DNA of 64,000 bases from NCBI RefSeq assembly GCF_900116375.1, contig NZ_UETB01000002.1, forward strand, positions 1 to 64,000, written 5' to 3'. Positions 7,788-16,723 of this stretch are shown in pieces. This DNA comes from Georgenia satyanarayanai (GTDB taxonomy: Bacteria > Actinomycetota > Actinomycetes > Actinomycetales > Actinomycetaceae). How positions within the stretch are numbered: position 1 is the first letter of the stretch; each line of letters begins with the position of its first letter. The notes below the pieces were generated by a model that did no database searches, was not told the origin of the DNA, and saw nothing but the letters and a program-made list of their open reading frames with translations. Both the position numbers and the translations under genes were made by a program.

Positions 7788-7868
7788 GGGTTGCCTCCTT
7801 GGTCCGGGTATCTACGGTAGGAGCAGATCCGGCGGGCGCATCCCGCCGGCGAGGGAGCGGAGGCGGGC

Positions 7869-8972
7869 ATGGCCGACACCGCCGACCCCCTCACGCGGAC
7901 GGGCGCCTCCTCCGGCAGCCGCCGGCGCGTGCTCGCGGTCGACGCGGCACGGGCGCTGGCGATCGTCGGCATGGTCTCGGTCAACGTCGGCCCGACGGAC
8001 GCCACCGGCCTCGGCGGCTACCTCTACCTGCTGCCCCACGGCCGCGCCTCGGTGCTCTTCGTCCTGCTCGCCGGCATCGGGTTCTCGCTCATGACCCGGC
8101 GGGTGCGCGAGGCCGCGGCCCCCCGTGGGCCGCTGTGGGCGGCACTGGGCTGGCGCTGTGCCCTGCTCCTCGTGGGCGGCCTCGCGCTGCAGCGACTGGG
8201 CCACGAGGTCAACGTCATCCTCGCCGTCTACGCCCTGCTCTTCGTCCTCGCCGGCGCGCTCGTCCGCGCCCGCGGCGGTGTGCTCCTCCTCGTCGCTGCG
8301 CTCGGCGCACTGGCCGGCCCGGTGCTGTGGCTCGCACCGCAGGTGAGCGCCGGCACGCCCTTCGACGGGCGACCGCCGCAGCTCGGTGACGGACCCGTCG
8401 AGGTGCTCACCGCCGTCGTCCTCACCGGCCCCTACCCGCTCGTCACGTGGCTCGCCCCGTTCGCGCTGGGGATGTGGCTGGGACGGCGGGACCTCACCTC
8501 ACCGGTCCTGCAGCGACGGACGGCGGTGGTCGCGGCCGTCCTCGGGCTCGGATGCCCGCTCGTGGCCCGTGTCGCGGCCTGGGGGCGCGGCGGCCCCGTC
8601 GGGGACACCTCGTGGGAGCTGCTCCTCACCGACGCCCCGCACGGGCAGATGCCGCTGTGGATCGTCGGCGCGACGGCGGTGTCCGTCCTCGTCCTCCTCG
8701 GCTGCCTCACCGTGGAGCGGAGGCTCGGGTCACGGCTGCTCCGGCCGCTGGCGCTCCTGGGCCAGCTGTCGCTCAGCTTCTACGTCCTGCACCTGCTCGT
8801 CCTCGCGTGGCTGCGTCCGCTCCCGCACACGCTCGGCCAGGGGGTCCTCATCAGCACCGTCATGGTGCTCCTCGCCGCGGTGGGGGCGACCCTGTGGCGC
8901 CGCAGCCACCGTCGCGGACCGCTCGAGCTCGCGCTGCGGGCGCCGTGGACCTGGCGGACCCGGCCCGCCTGA
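7869..8972 (+). CDS. Polytopic membrane protein, heparan-alpha-glucosaminide acetyltransferase/DUF418-like
   Basis: 367 aa with about nine or ten hydrophobic segments. The N-terminal RRVLAVDAARALAIVGMVSV matches the first helix of the acyltransferase-like DUF1624/DUF418 families, which move acyl groups across membranes. Near the end, LALLGQLSLSFYVLHLLVLA is the typical DUF418-like terminal segment. The acceptor is unknown. The start ATG 7869 has GGAGGCGGGC upstream. Copy 2 of the family A palindrome follows directly after its stop. Confidence 0.75.
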   Translation: MADTADPLTRTGASSGSRRRVLAVDAARALAIVGMVSVNVGPTDATGLGGYLYLLPHGRASVLFVLLAGIGFSLMTRRVREAAAPRGPLWAALGWRCALLLVGGLALQRLGHEVNVILAVYALLFVLAGALVRARGGVLLLVAALGALAGPVLWLAPQVSAGTPFDGRPPQLGDGPVEVLTAVVLTGPYPLVTWLAPFALGMWLGRRDLTSPVLQRRTAVVAAVLGLGCPLVARVAAWGRGGPVGDTSWELLLTDAPHGQMPLWIVGATAVSVLVLLGCLTVERRLGSRLLRPLALLGQLSLSFYVLHLLVLAWLRPLPHTLGQGVLISTVMVLLAAVGATLWRRSHRRGPLELALRAPWTWRTRPA

Positions 8973-8990
8973 CTCCCGCCACGCGACCCC

Positions 8991-9050
8991 GCTCCCGCCG
9001 GTCCACCATGCTGCCGGTAGACCGGGCGCACGGTGGGTCCAGCGGGCGCA
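8991..9050. repeat. Palindromic intergenic repeat, family A copy 2
   Basis: Left arm 8991-9018 (GCTCCCGCCGGTCCACCATG...) and right arm 9022-9050 (...GTCCAGCGGGCGCA) form an imperfect stem with a 3-base loop. The core GGTCCACCATGCT is the same as in copy 1. It sits 18 bp after the stop of the membrane protein gene, a position suited to a transcription terminator. Confidence 0.78.
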
Positions 9051-9150
9051 TGGCGGGGAGGTGGGCCGGCCTACGGCGCAGGCGGTGTCCCGTGCGCGCA
9101 CCCACCGGCTGTGCCACGGTGGGGGCACCCGTCCGCTCCGAGGAGGACCG

Positions 9151-9492
9151 ATGCCCGACCTCATGCCGCTGGTGAGCTCCCACATGCAGGCTGCCCGTGC
9201 CGACGAGCACGGCCGCAGCGCCGAGCTCGTCCTCCGCGACGGCGTGCTGCGCCAGTCGATCATCGCCCTGCGCGAGGGCACTGAGCTGGCCGAGCACAAC
9301 GCACCGCACGCCGCCAGCCTCCAGGTGCTCGTGGGCAGGGTCCGGGTGACCGGTGAGGACGACCCGGTCCTCACCGCGGGCGAGCTGCACGCCCTCACCC
9401 ACCAGCGCCACGCCGTCGTCGCCCTCGAGGACTCGGTCTTCCTCCTCACCACCGTCACCAGCCAGCCCGGGGAGCCCCCGCAGCGGGCGTGA
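9151..9492 (+). CDS. Small cupin-like protein
   Basis: 113 aa from ATG 9151 with AGGAGGACCG upstream. It has one beta-barrel-like domain: LREGTELAEHNAPHAASLQV and LVGRVRVTGEDDPVLTAGEL followed by HQRHAVVALEDSVFLLTTVT. This is the layout of small cupins of the LuxR-associated or stress type, with His45 and His49 as possible metal ligands. The role is unknown. The next gene starts 33 bp downstream and carries its own -10-like signal. Confidence 0.7.
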   Translation: MPDLMPLVSSHMQAARADEHGRSAELVLRDGVLRQSIIALREGTELAEHNAPHAASLQVLVGRVRVTGEDDPVLTAGELHALTHQRHAVVALEDSVFLLTTVTSQPGEPPQRA

Positions 9493-9525
9493 CGGCGGCA
9501 CGGCGGCGCCTGCGAGGATGGACCG

Positions 9526-10098
9526 GTGCAGCCCGCCATCGTCTTCCGCGCCGCAGCGAGCCGCGGCTACGCCGTCGCCACCTGGGTGGTGGCGGCCGCC
9601 GTCCTCGCCGCCTTCGCCGTCAACGGCGGAGCGGCCGAGGTGCTCCGCTACGGCGCCCTGCCGCTCCTGCTCGCCGCCCTCGGCTGGGCGGCGTTCTGGC
9701 GCCCTGTCGTCCTCGTCGAGCCCGACGGCGTGCGGGTGGTCAACGTCATCAGCACGACCTGGCTGCCCTGGGCGGCCATCACCGGCACCCGCACCCGGTG
9801 GGGCTTGGAGATCACCACCCACGACCGGAAGGTCGGGGCCTGGGCCCTGCCCGCCCGCAGCGCCATCGGCCGCTGGACCAGAGCGAAGCGGGACGTCCCG
9901 GTCGTGTCCTCCCTGCACCGCCTCGACAGCGTCGAGGCTGGCGGCGCGGACCCCGACGTCGTCGCGGGGATCGTCGAGGAGCACCGGACCGGGCACCTCG
10001 CGGGGGCGGCTGCGCGGCCCGAACGGCACCTGGAGATCCTCCCGGCCGGGCTCCTCATGACGACGGCGGGCCTGGCACTCGTCTCGCTCCTGCTCTGA
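9526..10098 (+). CDS. PH-domain membrane protein, hypothetical
   Basis: 190 aa. Two hydrophobic stretches (about 18-35 and 42-56) are followed by RPVVLVEPDGVRVVNVISTT and LPWAAITGTRTRWGLEI, the pattern of bacterial PH (bPH6-type) domains, and a C-terminal hydrophobic stretch of about 15 residues. Such proteins sit in the cytoplasmic membrane; the function is not established. Start GTG 9526 has GAGGAT six bases upstream instead of a ribosome site, which suggests a leaderless mRNA. Confidence 0.75.
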   Translation: MQPAIVFRAAASRGYAVATWVVAAAVLAAFAVNGGAAEVLRYGALPLLLAALGWAAFWRPVVLVEPDGVRVVNVISTTWLPWAAITGTRTRWGLEITTHDRKVGAWALPARSAIGRWTRAKRDVPVVSSLHRLDSVEAGGADPDVVAGIVEEHRTGHLAGAAARPERHLEILPAGLLMTTAGLALVSLLL

Positions 10099-10138
10099 CC
10101 TCCCCGCCGATGTCAGTGGCCCCTGCCACCCTGGGGGC

Positions 10139-11350
10139 ATGGACACGACGACGGCGATCCTCCTGGCCGTAGCCACCCTCGCCACCGGGCTCGTGCTCGG
10201 TCTGCTCCTGGGCCGGGTGCGCGCCGAGGCGGCCACGTCCCGCGCCCGGCAGGAGGCTGCGGCCGCGCGGGCACGGGCGGAGGCACTGGCCGAGGAGTGC
10301 GCGGACCTGCGCGAGCGCGCCAGCCGCGACCACGACGTCCTGCGCGCCCTCGCCCCGGTGCGGGCCACCCTCGCGCAGGTCGGGGAGCACGTGGCCGAGC
10401 TCGAGCGGGAGCGCACCGAGCAGTACACGGTGCTCGCCGAGCGGCTCCACGCCGCCCAGCGCAGCGACGCCGAGCTGCGTGCCACCACCGCCAGCCTCGC
10501 CGGCGCCCTGCGCTCGGGCACCACCCGCGGCCAGTGGGGCGAGGTCCAGCTGCGCCGCGTCCTCGAGGCGTCCGGGATGCTCCGGCACGTCGACTTCCTC
10601 GAGCAGGCCACCGTCGCCTCGCTGCCCGGGGCTCGTGCTGGGGCCGGGGCGGGCCGGCCGGACGTCGTCGTCCGGCTGCCCGAGGAGAAGTACCTCGTCA
10701 TCGACGCCAAGGTGCCCTTCGACGCCTACCTCGAGGCCAGCGCCATCACCGCCGTGGACGATCCGGAGGCGGCGGACCGCCGCGCGCGCCTCCTCGCCGC
10801 CCACGCCCGGGCCCTGCGCGGGCACGTCGATGCCCTCGCCTCGCGCCGGTACCACGAGCAGCTCGCGGGCAGCCCCGAGCTCGTCGTCATGTTCGTGCCC
10901 TCCGAGGGGCTGCTCTCCGCCGCCCTCGAGGCGGACCCGGCGCTGCTCGAGCACGCGCTGCGCCAGGGTGTGGCCCCCACCTCCCCCTCCTCGCTCCTCG
11001 CCCTGCTCCGCACGACGGCAACCATCTGGTCCTCCGCCTCGGTCACCGAGGATGCCAAGCGGCTCCTCGAGCTGGGCCGCACGCTCTACGAGCGGCTCGG
11101 CACGGTGGCGGGGCACGTCGGCCAGCTCGGCCGCACCCTGGAGAGCGCCGTGCAGCACTACAACAAGGTCGTCGGATCGGTGGAGTCGCGCCTGCTCGTC
11201 ACGGCCCGTGGTTTCGAGGGGCTGGACGCCGGCGGCCTGGAGGTGCGCGAGGTGGACGCCGATCGCGCCCAGGTCCGCCGCTTCACCGCGAGCGAGCTCA
11301 CCGACCCGCTCGCCGGCGAGCTGCCCGAGCAGCTCCCGCTCGGCCGCTGA
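10139..11350 (+). CDS. rmuC: DNA recombination protein RmuC
   Basis: 403 aa. An N-terminal membrane anchor (ILLAVATLATGLVLGLLLG, about 6-24) is followed by an Ala/Arg/Glu-rich coiled coil to about 125, then the RmuC nuclease-like core: RGQWGEVQLRRVLEASGM, YLVIDAKVPFDAYLEA, ELVVMFVPSEG and LARTTATIW-like segments. The family limits DNA inversions at short inverted repeats in E. coli. The ATG follows CACCCT by six bases, another possible leaderless start. It is convergent with the peptide ABC operon. Confidence 0.92.
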   Translation: MDTTTAILLAVATLATGLVLGLLLGRVRAEAATSRARQEAAAARARAEALAEECADLRERASRDHDVLRALAPVRATLAQVGEHVAELERERTEQYTVLAERLHAAQRSDAELRATTASLAGALRSGTTRGQWGEVQLRRVLEASGMLRHVDFLEQATVASLPGARAGAGAGRPDVVVRLPEEKYLVIDAKVPFDAYLEASAITAVDDPEAADRRARLLAAHARALRGHVDALASRRYHEQLAGSPELVVMFVPSEGLLSAALEADPALLEHALRQGVAPTSPSSLLALLRTTATIWSSASVTEDAKRLLELGRTLYERLGTVAGHVGQLGRTLESAVQHYNKVVGSVESRLLVTARGFEGLDAGGLEVREVDADRAQVRRFTASELTDPLAGELPEQLPLGR

Positions 11351-11391
11351 GTCCCCAGCTCCGCGCCGGAAGAGGGCATCGCGGCCGAGCC

Positions 11392-13086
11392 TCAGCCGCG
11401 TCCGCCGCCTCCGAGGTCGAGGTGCGCGCCGGGGATCGCCCCGAGCAGCTCGCGGGTGTAGTCCTGCTGCGGCCGCTCGAAGACCTCGTCCGTCGTCGCC
11501 ATCTCCACGATGCGCCCCTTCTCCATGACGGCGACCGTGTCCGCGATCTGCCGGACCACCGCGAGGTCGTGGGTGATGAAGAGGTAGGTGAGGCCGAGCT
11601 CGTCCTGCAGGTCGCCGAGCAGCGTGAGGATCTGCGCCTGGACGAGCACGTCGAGTGCGGACACCGCCTCGTCGCAGACGACGAGCGAGGGCTCCAGCGC
11701 GAGTGCGCGGGCGATGGCGATGCGCTGGCGCTGCCCGCCCGAGAGCTCTCCGGGGTAGCGGCGCATCGTCGAGCGCGGCAGCGCGACGAGGTCGAGCATC
11801 TCCGCGACCCGTGCGGCACGCGCCTTGCGGCTGCCCACGCCGTGCAGCCGGAGCGGCTCCTCGATCGTGCGGAAGATCGAGTACATCGGGTCCAGGGAGC
11901 CGTAGGGGTTCTGGAAGATCGGCTGCACCTTGCGGCGGAAGTCGAACAACTCCCGCCTGGTCAGCGTGGACAGGTCGGTGCCCTCGAAGGTCACGCGTCC
12001 CGACGTCGGCTCGAGAAGGTTGAGGAGGATGTTGGCCACCGTCGACTTCCCCGAGCCGGACTCCCCCACCAGCGCCATGGTCGCGCCTCGCGGGACGGTG
12101 AAGGAGACGTCGTCGACGGCCCGGAAGGTGCTCCCCGCGCCCGGCAGCGCCCCGCGCAGCGAGAACTCCCGGACGAGGTTCTCCGCGACGAGGATGGGTG
12201 GCCGCGTGCTGACGTCCCCGTGCGTGTGCTCCTGCTGGCTCTGCTCACCGCGCTCGTGGGCGGTCTGGATCCTCCGGGACGTGAGCGACGGCGCGGAGTC
12301 GACGAGCCGGCGCGTGTAGGGGTGGCGCGGGTCGGTGAGGATCTGCGCTGCCGGGCCCGACTCGACGACGAGCCCGCGGCGCATGACCACCAGGTGCTCG
12401 GCCCGCTCGGCCGCGAGCCCGAGGTCGTGGGTGATGAAGAGGACCGCGACGTCCCGCTCACGGGTGAGGCGGGCGAGGTGGTCGAGGATGCGCCGCTGGA
12501 CGGTGACGTCCAGGGCGGAGGTGAGCTCGTCGGCGATGAGGAGGCGCGGGTTGCCCGCGAGCGCCACCCCGATGAGGGCGCGCTGGCGCATCCCGCCGGA
12601 GAACTCGTGCGGGTACTGCCGCGAGCGCCGCTCGGCGTCGTCCAGGCCCGCCTCGGCGAGCACCTCGTTCGCCCGCTCCCTGGCCGCCCGCCCGGTGGCC
12701 ACGCCGTTCGCGGCGAGCGCCTCACGGACCTGGAAGCCGATCTTCCACACCGGGTTGAGGTTGGTCATCGGGTCCTGCGGGACCATGCCGATCTCCCGGC
12801 CGCGCAGCCGCTCCATGTCCTTGCGGCCCAGCCCGGTGATGTCACGCCCGTCGAAGGAGATGGACCCGCCGGTCACCTTGCCGGTCCCGGGCAGCAGGTC
12901 GATGACCGCGTTGGCGAGCGTCGACTTGCCCGAGCCGGACTCCCCGACGATCGCCACGCTCTGGCCGGGGTAGACGGTGAGGTTCGCGCCGCGCACGGCG
13001 GACACCATGCCGGTCGTGGACCGGAAGCTCACCTCGAGGTCGCGGACCTCGAGCAGCGGCTCGTCCGGGCGCAGGTTCTCGCTCAC
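11392..13086 (-). CDS. Peptide ABC transporter ATP-binding protein with two fused ATPase domains (DppD-DppF type)
   Basis: 564 aa with two complete ABC domains. The first has GESGSGKSTLANAV, signature FSGGMRQR and Walker B LLIADELTSALD. The second, from about residue 300, has GESGSGKSTVANIL, signature LSGGQRQR and VVCDEAVSALD, with the dipeptide-type linker LRLHGVGSRKA. In many transporters these are separate proteins. It powers import by the permeases encoded just upstream in transcription; its start overlaps the stop of the DppC-like gene by 4 bp. Confidence 0.94.
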   Translation of the reverse strand: MSENLRPDEPLLEVRDLEVSFRSTTGMVSAVRGANLTVYPGQSVAIVGESGSGKSTLANAVIDLLPGTGKVTGGSISFDGRDITGLGRKDMERLRGREIGMVPQDPMTNLNPVWKIGFQVREALAANGVATGRAARERANEVLAEAGLDDAERRSRQYPHEFSGGMRQRALIGVALAGNPRLLIADELTSALDVTVQRRILDHLARLTRERDVAVLFITHDLGLAAERAEHLVVMRRGLVVESGPAAQILTDPRHPYTRRLVDSAPSLTSRRIQTAHERGEQSQQEHTHGDVSTRPPILVAENLVREFSLRGALPGAGSTFRAVDDVSFTVPRGATMALVGESGSGKSTVANILLNLLEPTSGRVTFEGTDLSTLTRRELFDFRRKVQPIFQNPYGSLDPMYSIFRTIEEPLRLHGVGSRKARAARVAEMLDLVALPRSTMRRYPGELSGGQRQRIAIARALALEPSLVVCDEAVSALDVLVQAQILTLLGDLQDELGLTYLFITHDLAVVRQIADTVAVMEKGRIVEMATTDEVFERPQQDYTRELLGAIPGAHLDLGGGGRG

Positions 13087-14057
13087 CGGTCACGCACCCT
13101 CGGGTCGAGGGCGTCACGCACGGCGTCGCCCATCATGATGAAGCCGAGCACCGTCAGCGCCAGCGCCCCGGACGGGTAGAACAGCACACCCGGCCGGCTC
13201 CGCAGCGAGGCCTGCGCCTGGGAGATGTCCCCACCCCACGACACGATCGACGGCGGCAGCCCGACGCCGAGGAAGCTCAGCGTCGCCTCCGCGACGATGA
13301 AGGTACCCAGCGCCACCGTCACGTAGACGATGATCGGCGCCGCCGCGTTCGGCAGGATGTGGCGCAGCAGGACGGTGGACCGCCCCGCCCCCAGCGCCCG
13401 GGAGGCGGTGACGTAGTCGTTGTTCTTGACGTTCATCACCGCTCCGCGCGCGATCCGCGCCACCGGGGGCCAGCCGAAGACGGCGAGGACGAGCGCCACC
13501 GTCCAGATCGTCCGGCTCGCCGTCACCTGCATGAACACGATGGCGGCGAGCACGAGCGGGATGGCGAAGAAGATGTCGGTGAGCCGCGAGAGGAGCGTGT
13601 CGAACCAGCCGCCGAGGAAGCCGGCCAGTGACCCGATGGCCGTCCCGAGGACGAAGACGATCGCCGTCGTCACCACGCCCACGGTCACCGAGGAGCGCGC
13701 CCCGTAGACGACCCGCGAGTACAGGTCGCAGCCCTGCCGGTCGAAGCCGAACGGGTGGCCGGCCTCCGGCCCGCCCAGGGAGCGGGCGAGCTCGCAGTAG
13801 CGCGGGTCCTGGGAGGTGAACAGCGAGGGGAACAGGGCCACCGTGCACACGAGGAGGATGATCGCCGCGGACGCCCAGAACAGCGGGCGACGGCGCAGCT
13901 TGGACCACGCCTCGCCCCACATCGTCGACGGCGCACCGCTGTCGGCGACGGCGTCGACGGCACCGAGCCCGGCCTCGTCGAGCTCGGCGAAGAAGTGCTC
14001 CTGACCGCGCCGTGACGCGCGGGGGGCCGGAGCCCCGCGGTGGGGTAGCTCAGCCAT
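13083..14057 (-). CDS. Peptide ABC transporter permease, DppC type
   Basis: 324 aa. A cytoplasmic N-terminus of about 55 residues precedes the first membrane helix (LFWASAAIILLVCTVALFPS). The binding-protein-dependent permease core has the EAA-loop equivalent NDYVTASRALGAGRSTVLLR and HILPNAAAPIIVY, and ends MMGDAVRDALDPRVRDR. It forms the channel with the DppB-like partner at 14050, which its start overlaps by 8 bp, so the two subunits are made in step. Confidence 0.93.
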   Translation of the reverse strand: MAELPHRGAPAPRASRRGQEHFFAELDEAGLGAVDAVADSGAPSTMWGEAWSKLRRRPLFWASAAIILLVCTVALFPSLFTSQDPRYCELARSLGGPEAGHPFGFDRQGCDLYSRVVYGARSSVTVGVVTTAIVFVLGTAIGSLAGFLGGWFDTLLSRLTDIFFAIPLVLAAIVFMQVTASRTIWTVALVLAVFGWPPVARIARGAVMNVKNNDYVTASRALGAGRSTVLLRHILPNAAAPIIVYVTVALGTFIVAEATLSFLGVGLPPSIVSWGGDISQAQASLRSRPGVLFYPSGALALTVLGFIMMGDAVRDALDPRVRDR

Positions 14058-14976
14058 AGCGGATCCTCGGGTCCAGGGCGGCGTACAGGAGGTCGACGAG
14101 CAGGTTCGCGAGGATGTAGACGACGACGAGGACGGTCGTCAGGGAGACGACGGTGACGTTCTCGCCCTGGATGATCGCCCGGAACAGGGTGCCGCCCACC
14201 CCGTTGATGTTGAAGATGCCCTCGGTGACGATGGCCCCTCCCATGAGCGTGCCGAGGTCGGCGCCGAGGAAGGTGACGACCGGGATGAGCGAGTTGCGCA
14301 GGACGTGCACGGAGATCACCCGGTGACGACCCAGACCCTTGGCACGGGCCGTGCGGACGTAGTCGGCGGTGAGGTTCTCCGAGACCGAGGTCCGCGTGAG
14401 GCGCAGCACGTAGGCGAGGGACACCGCGCCGAGCACCGCCGCCGGCATGAGGAGGGAGCGGAAGCCCGGGTCGTTGCCCGCCGTCACCGGCAGCCAGCCC
14501 AGCTGGACGCCGACGACGAACTGCAGCACGAAGCCGATGACGAAGGTCGGCACCGCGATGACGAGGAGGCTGAGGACGAGCACGGTCGAGTCGAACACCC
14601 CGCCGCGCCGCAGCCCCGCCACGAGTCCGAGCACCACGCCGAACACGGCCTCGAAGGCCAGCGCCATGACGGCCAGCCGGAAGGTCACCGGCAGCGCGTC
14701 CTGGACGACGTCGAGCACCTCCCGCCCCGAGAAGGTGATGCCGAGGTCGAGGGTGAGGATGCCCCGCAGGAACAGGAGGTACTGGACGAGGAAGGGCTCG
14801 TCGAGGTTGTACTGCTCGCGGATCTGCTGCTGCACGGCCTCCGGCAGGCCCCGCTCCCCACCCAGCGCCGCCACCGGGTCCCCCGGCAGCGCGAAGACCA
14901 TCGCGTAGATGAGGAGCGTGGCGCCGAGGAACACGGGGACGAGCTGGAGGAGCCGCCGCCCGACGTACCTGACCAT
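14050..14976 (-). CDS. Peptide ABC transporter permease, DppB type
   Basis: 308 aa. It starts MVRYVGRRLLQLVPVFLGAT, the classical DppB/OppB opening, with six predicted membrane segments and the loop YVRTARAKGLGRHRVISVHV then LRNSLIPVVTFLG. It ends LLYAALDPRIRYG. The gene lies 21 bp after the binding-protein gene. It is part of a four-gene operon reading leftward from 16626. Confidence 0.94.
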   Translation of the reverse strand: MVRYVGRRLLQLVPVFLGATLLIYAMVFALPGDPVAALGGERGLPEAVQQQIREQYNLDEPFLVQYLLFLRGILTLDLGITFSGREVLDVVQDALPVTFRLAVMALAFEAVFGVVLGLVAGLRRGGVFDSTVLVLSLLVIAVPTFVIGFVLQFVVGVQLGWLPVTAGNDPGFRSLLMPAAVLGAVSLAYVLRLTRTSVSENLTADYVRTARAKGLGRHRVISVHVLRNSLIPVVTFLGADLGTLMGGAIVTEGIFNINGVGGTLFRAIIQGENVTVVSLTTVLVVVYILANLLVDLLYAALDPRIRYG

Positions 14977-14997
14977 CCCGTTCTCTGCTTCCGGGCG

Positions 14998-16626
14998 TCA
15001 GCCCTTGGTGACCTGGGGCAGCTCGACCTGCCGGTTCCAGGCGAACTCGACGTTGTCCACGGCCTCGGAGTGACCACCGACCGCGTTCTCCACCCACAGC
15101 GGGATGCCGGGCAGGTCCTCGAAGAGGATCGCCTGCGCCTGGGTGACGAGCTCGTTGGCCTGCTCGGTGGACTCGGCGGCGTCGATCTGCCGCATGAGGT
15201 CATCGAACTCGGGGTTGGAGTAGAAGGCGTCGTTCGAGCCCGCCCCGGTCGAGTAGATCGGTGCGAGGAAGTTGACGAGCGAGGGGTAGTCGGCCTGCCA
15301 GCCCGCGCGGAACACCCCGGAGATCTCCTGGTTGTCGCGGGCGTCGAGGAACTCGGAGAACTGCGGGTAGGCCTCGAACTCCGCCTCGATGCCCAGGGTG
15401 TTGCGGATCGAGTTGGCGACGGCGTCGATCCAGGCCTGGTGGTCGCCGTCGGCGTTGGAGCTGATGGTGAGGGTGCCCTCCCACGGCTCGATGGCCTCCG
15501 CCTCGGCCCACAGCTCGGCCGCGCGCTCGGGGTCGTACTGGGCGAGGTCGTTGCCCGGCACGTCCGGTGTGAAGCCCTCGATCGACGGCACCGTGAAGTC
15601 GACCGCCGGCGTCACGGCACCGGAGAAGATCGTCTCGGCGATCTGCTCCCGGTCGATGGCCAGCGAGATCGCCTGCCGGCGCAGCAGCCCGGCCTCACCC
15701 TCGAACTGCGGCAGGTAGGACGGCACGGACAGCGTCTGGTTGAGCGCGGCGGGCTGGTTGACGGCACGGTCGCCCAGCTCCTCCTCGAAGCTCCCCAGGG
15801 CCGAGGACGGCATCTCGTCCATGATGTCGAGGTTGCCGGCGATGAGGTCGTTGTAGGCGGTGTCGAGGTTGTCGTAGAAGACGACGCGCACGCCGTCGTT
15901 CTGCGCGGGCGTGCCGCCGGTGTAGGACTCGTTGGGCACGAGGTCGATCTGGACGTTGTGCTCCCAGGCCCCCTCCTCGGCCAGCTGGTAGGGACCGTTG
16001 CCGACCGGGTCCTCCCCGAAGGCCTCCATGTCCTCGAAGGCCGACTCGGGCAGCGGGTAGAAGGCGGAGTAGCCCAGGCGCTGCGGGAAGTCGAACTCCG
16101 GCTGGCTGAGCCGCACGGTGAAGGTGCGGTCGTCGACGACCTCGAGCCCGGTGAGCTCGGAGTCCTCCTCCTGGGAGTAGCCCTCGATGCTCTCGAAGAA
16201 GTAGCTGCTGTTCTGGGCGTTGCTCAGCAGCGCGCCGTAGTTCCACGCGTCGACGAAGCTGCTCGACGTGACAGGGGTGCCGTCGGAGAAGGTCCAGCCC
16301 TCGGCGAGGGTGATCGTGAAGTTCTGGTTGTCCTCGGTCTCGATCGACTCGGCGACCTCGTTGACGACGGTCCCGTCGGTCTCGTAGCGGACCAGACCGG
16401 CGAAGAGGAGGTCGAGGATGTCGCCACCTCCCACCTCGTTGGTCGCGGTGGGGACGAGCGGGTTCTGCGGCTCCGTGCCGTTGATCGACACGACCCCGGC
16501 GCCGGCGTCCGGGTCTGCGGAGGTGGCGTCACCCTCGCCGCCGTCGTCCGACCCGGAGCAGGCGGCGAGGAGGAGAGAGGCGGCGAGTGCCGCCGCGGCG
16601 GTACGGCTGGCGCGGATCCTGGACAT
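14998..16626 (-). CDS. Peptide/oligopeptide ABC transporter substrate-binding lipoprotein
   Basis: 542 aa. The signal peptide ends in LLLAACSGSDDGG, a clear lipobox, so the protein is tethered outside the membrane. The SBP family 5 fold is visible in NGTEPQNPLVPTATNEVGGG, FTITLAEGWTFSDGTPVTSS, VGNGPYQL and AISLAIDREQIAETIFSG. This is the first gene of the operon and sets specificity; likely ligands are di- or oligopeptides, but related proteins bind nickel or sugars. The acyl-CoA ligase gene upstream is on the same strand, 97 bp away. Confidence 0.94.
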   Translation of the reverse strand: MSRIRASRTAAAALAASLLLAACSGSDDGGEGDATSADPDAGAGVVSINGTEPQNPLVPTATNEVGGGDILDLLFAGLVRYETDGTVVNEVAESIETEDNQNFTITLAEGWTFSDGTPVTSSSFVDAWNYGALLSNAQNSSYFFESIEGYSQEEDSELTGLEVVDDRTFTVRLSQPEFDFPQRLGYSAFYPLPESAFEDMEAFGEDPVGNGPYQLAEEGAWEHNVQIDLVPNESYTGGTPAQNDGVRVVFYDNLDTAYNDLIAGNLDIMDEMPSSALGSFEEELGDRAVNQPAALNQTLSVPSYLPQFEGEAGLLRRQAISLAIDREQIAETIFSGAVTPAVDFTVPSIEGFTPDVPGNDLAQYDPERAAELWAEAEAIEPWEGTLTISSNADGDHQAWIDAVANSIRNTLGIEAEFEAYPQFSEFLDARDNQEISGVFRAGWQADYPSLVNFLAPIYSTGAGSNDAFYSNPEFDDLMRQIDAAESTEQANELVTQAQAILFEDLPGIPLWVENAVGGHSEAVDNVEFAWNRQVELPQVTKG

Positions 16627-16723
16627 GACGAGCCCCCCGGGGTCGTGGTCGCTGGGACGTGACGCGGGTCACGTGCGTCGCACGATATGCCGGGGAGCCG
16701 TCCGGTGGGAAGGCCTCGAGCTC

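Noticed and set aside
10297-13179. 960-residue plus-strand frame over rmuC and the ABC ATPase
   Set aside because: Arg/Pro-rich shadow without motifs; both strands already hold recognised genes there.
13685-15097. 470-residue minus-strand frame overlapping both permeases
   Set aside because: Out-of-frame Arg-rich reading of two clear permease genes.
14305-16662. 785-residue plus-strand frame over the peptide transporter genes
   Set aside because: Gly/Val/Asp-rich antisense shadow of the permease and binding-protein genes, no domain visible.
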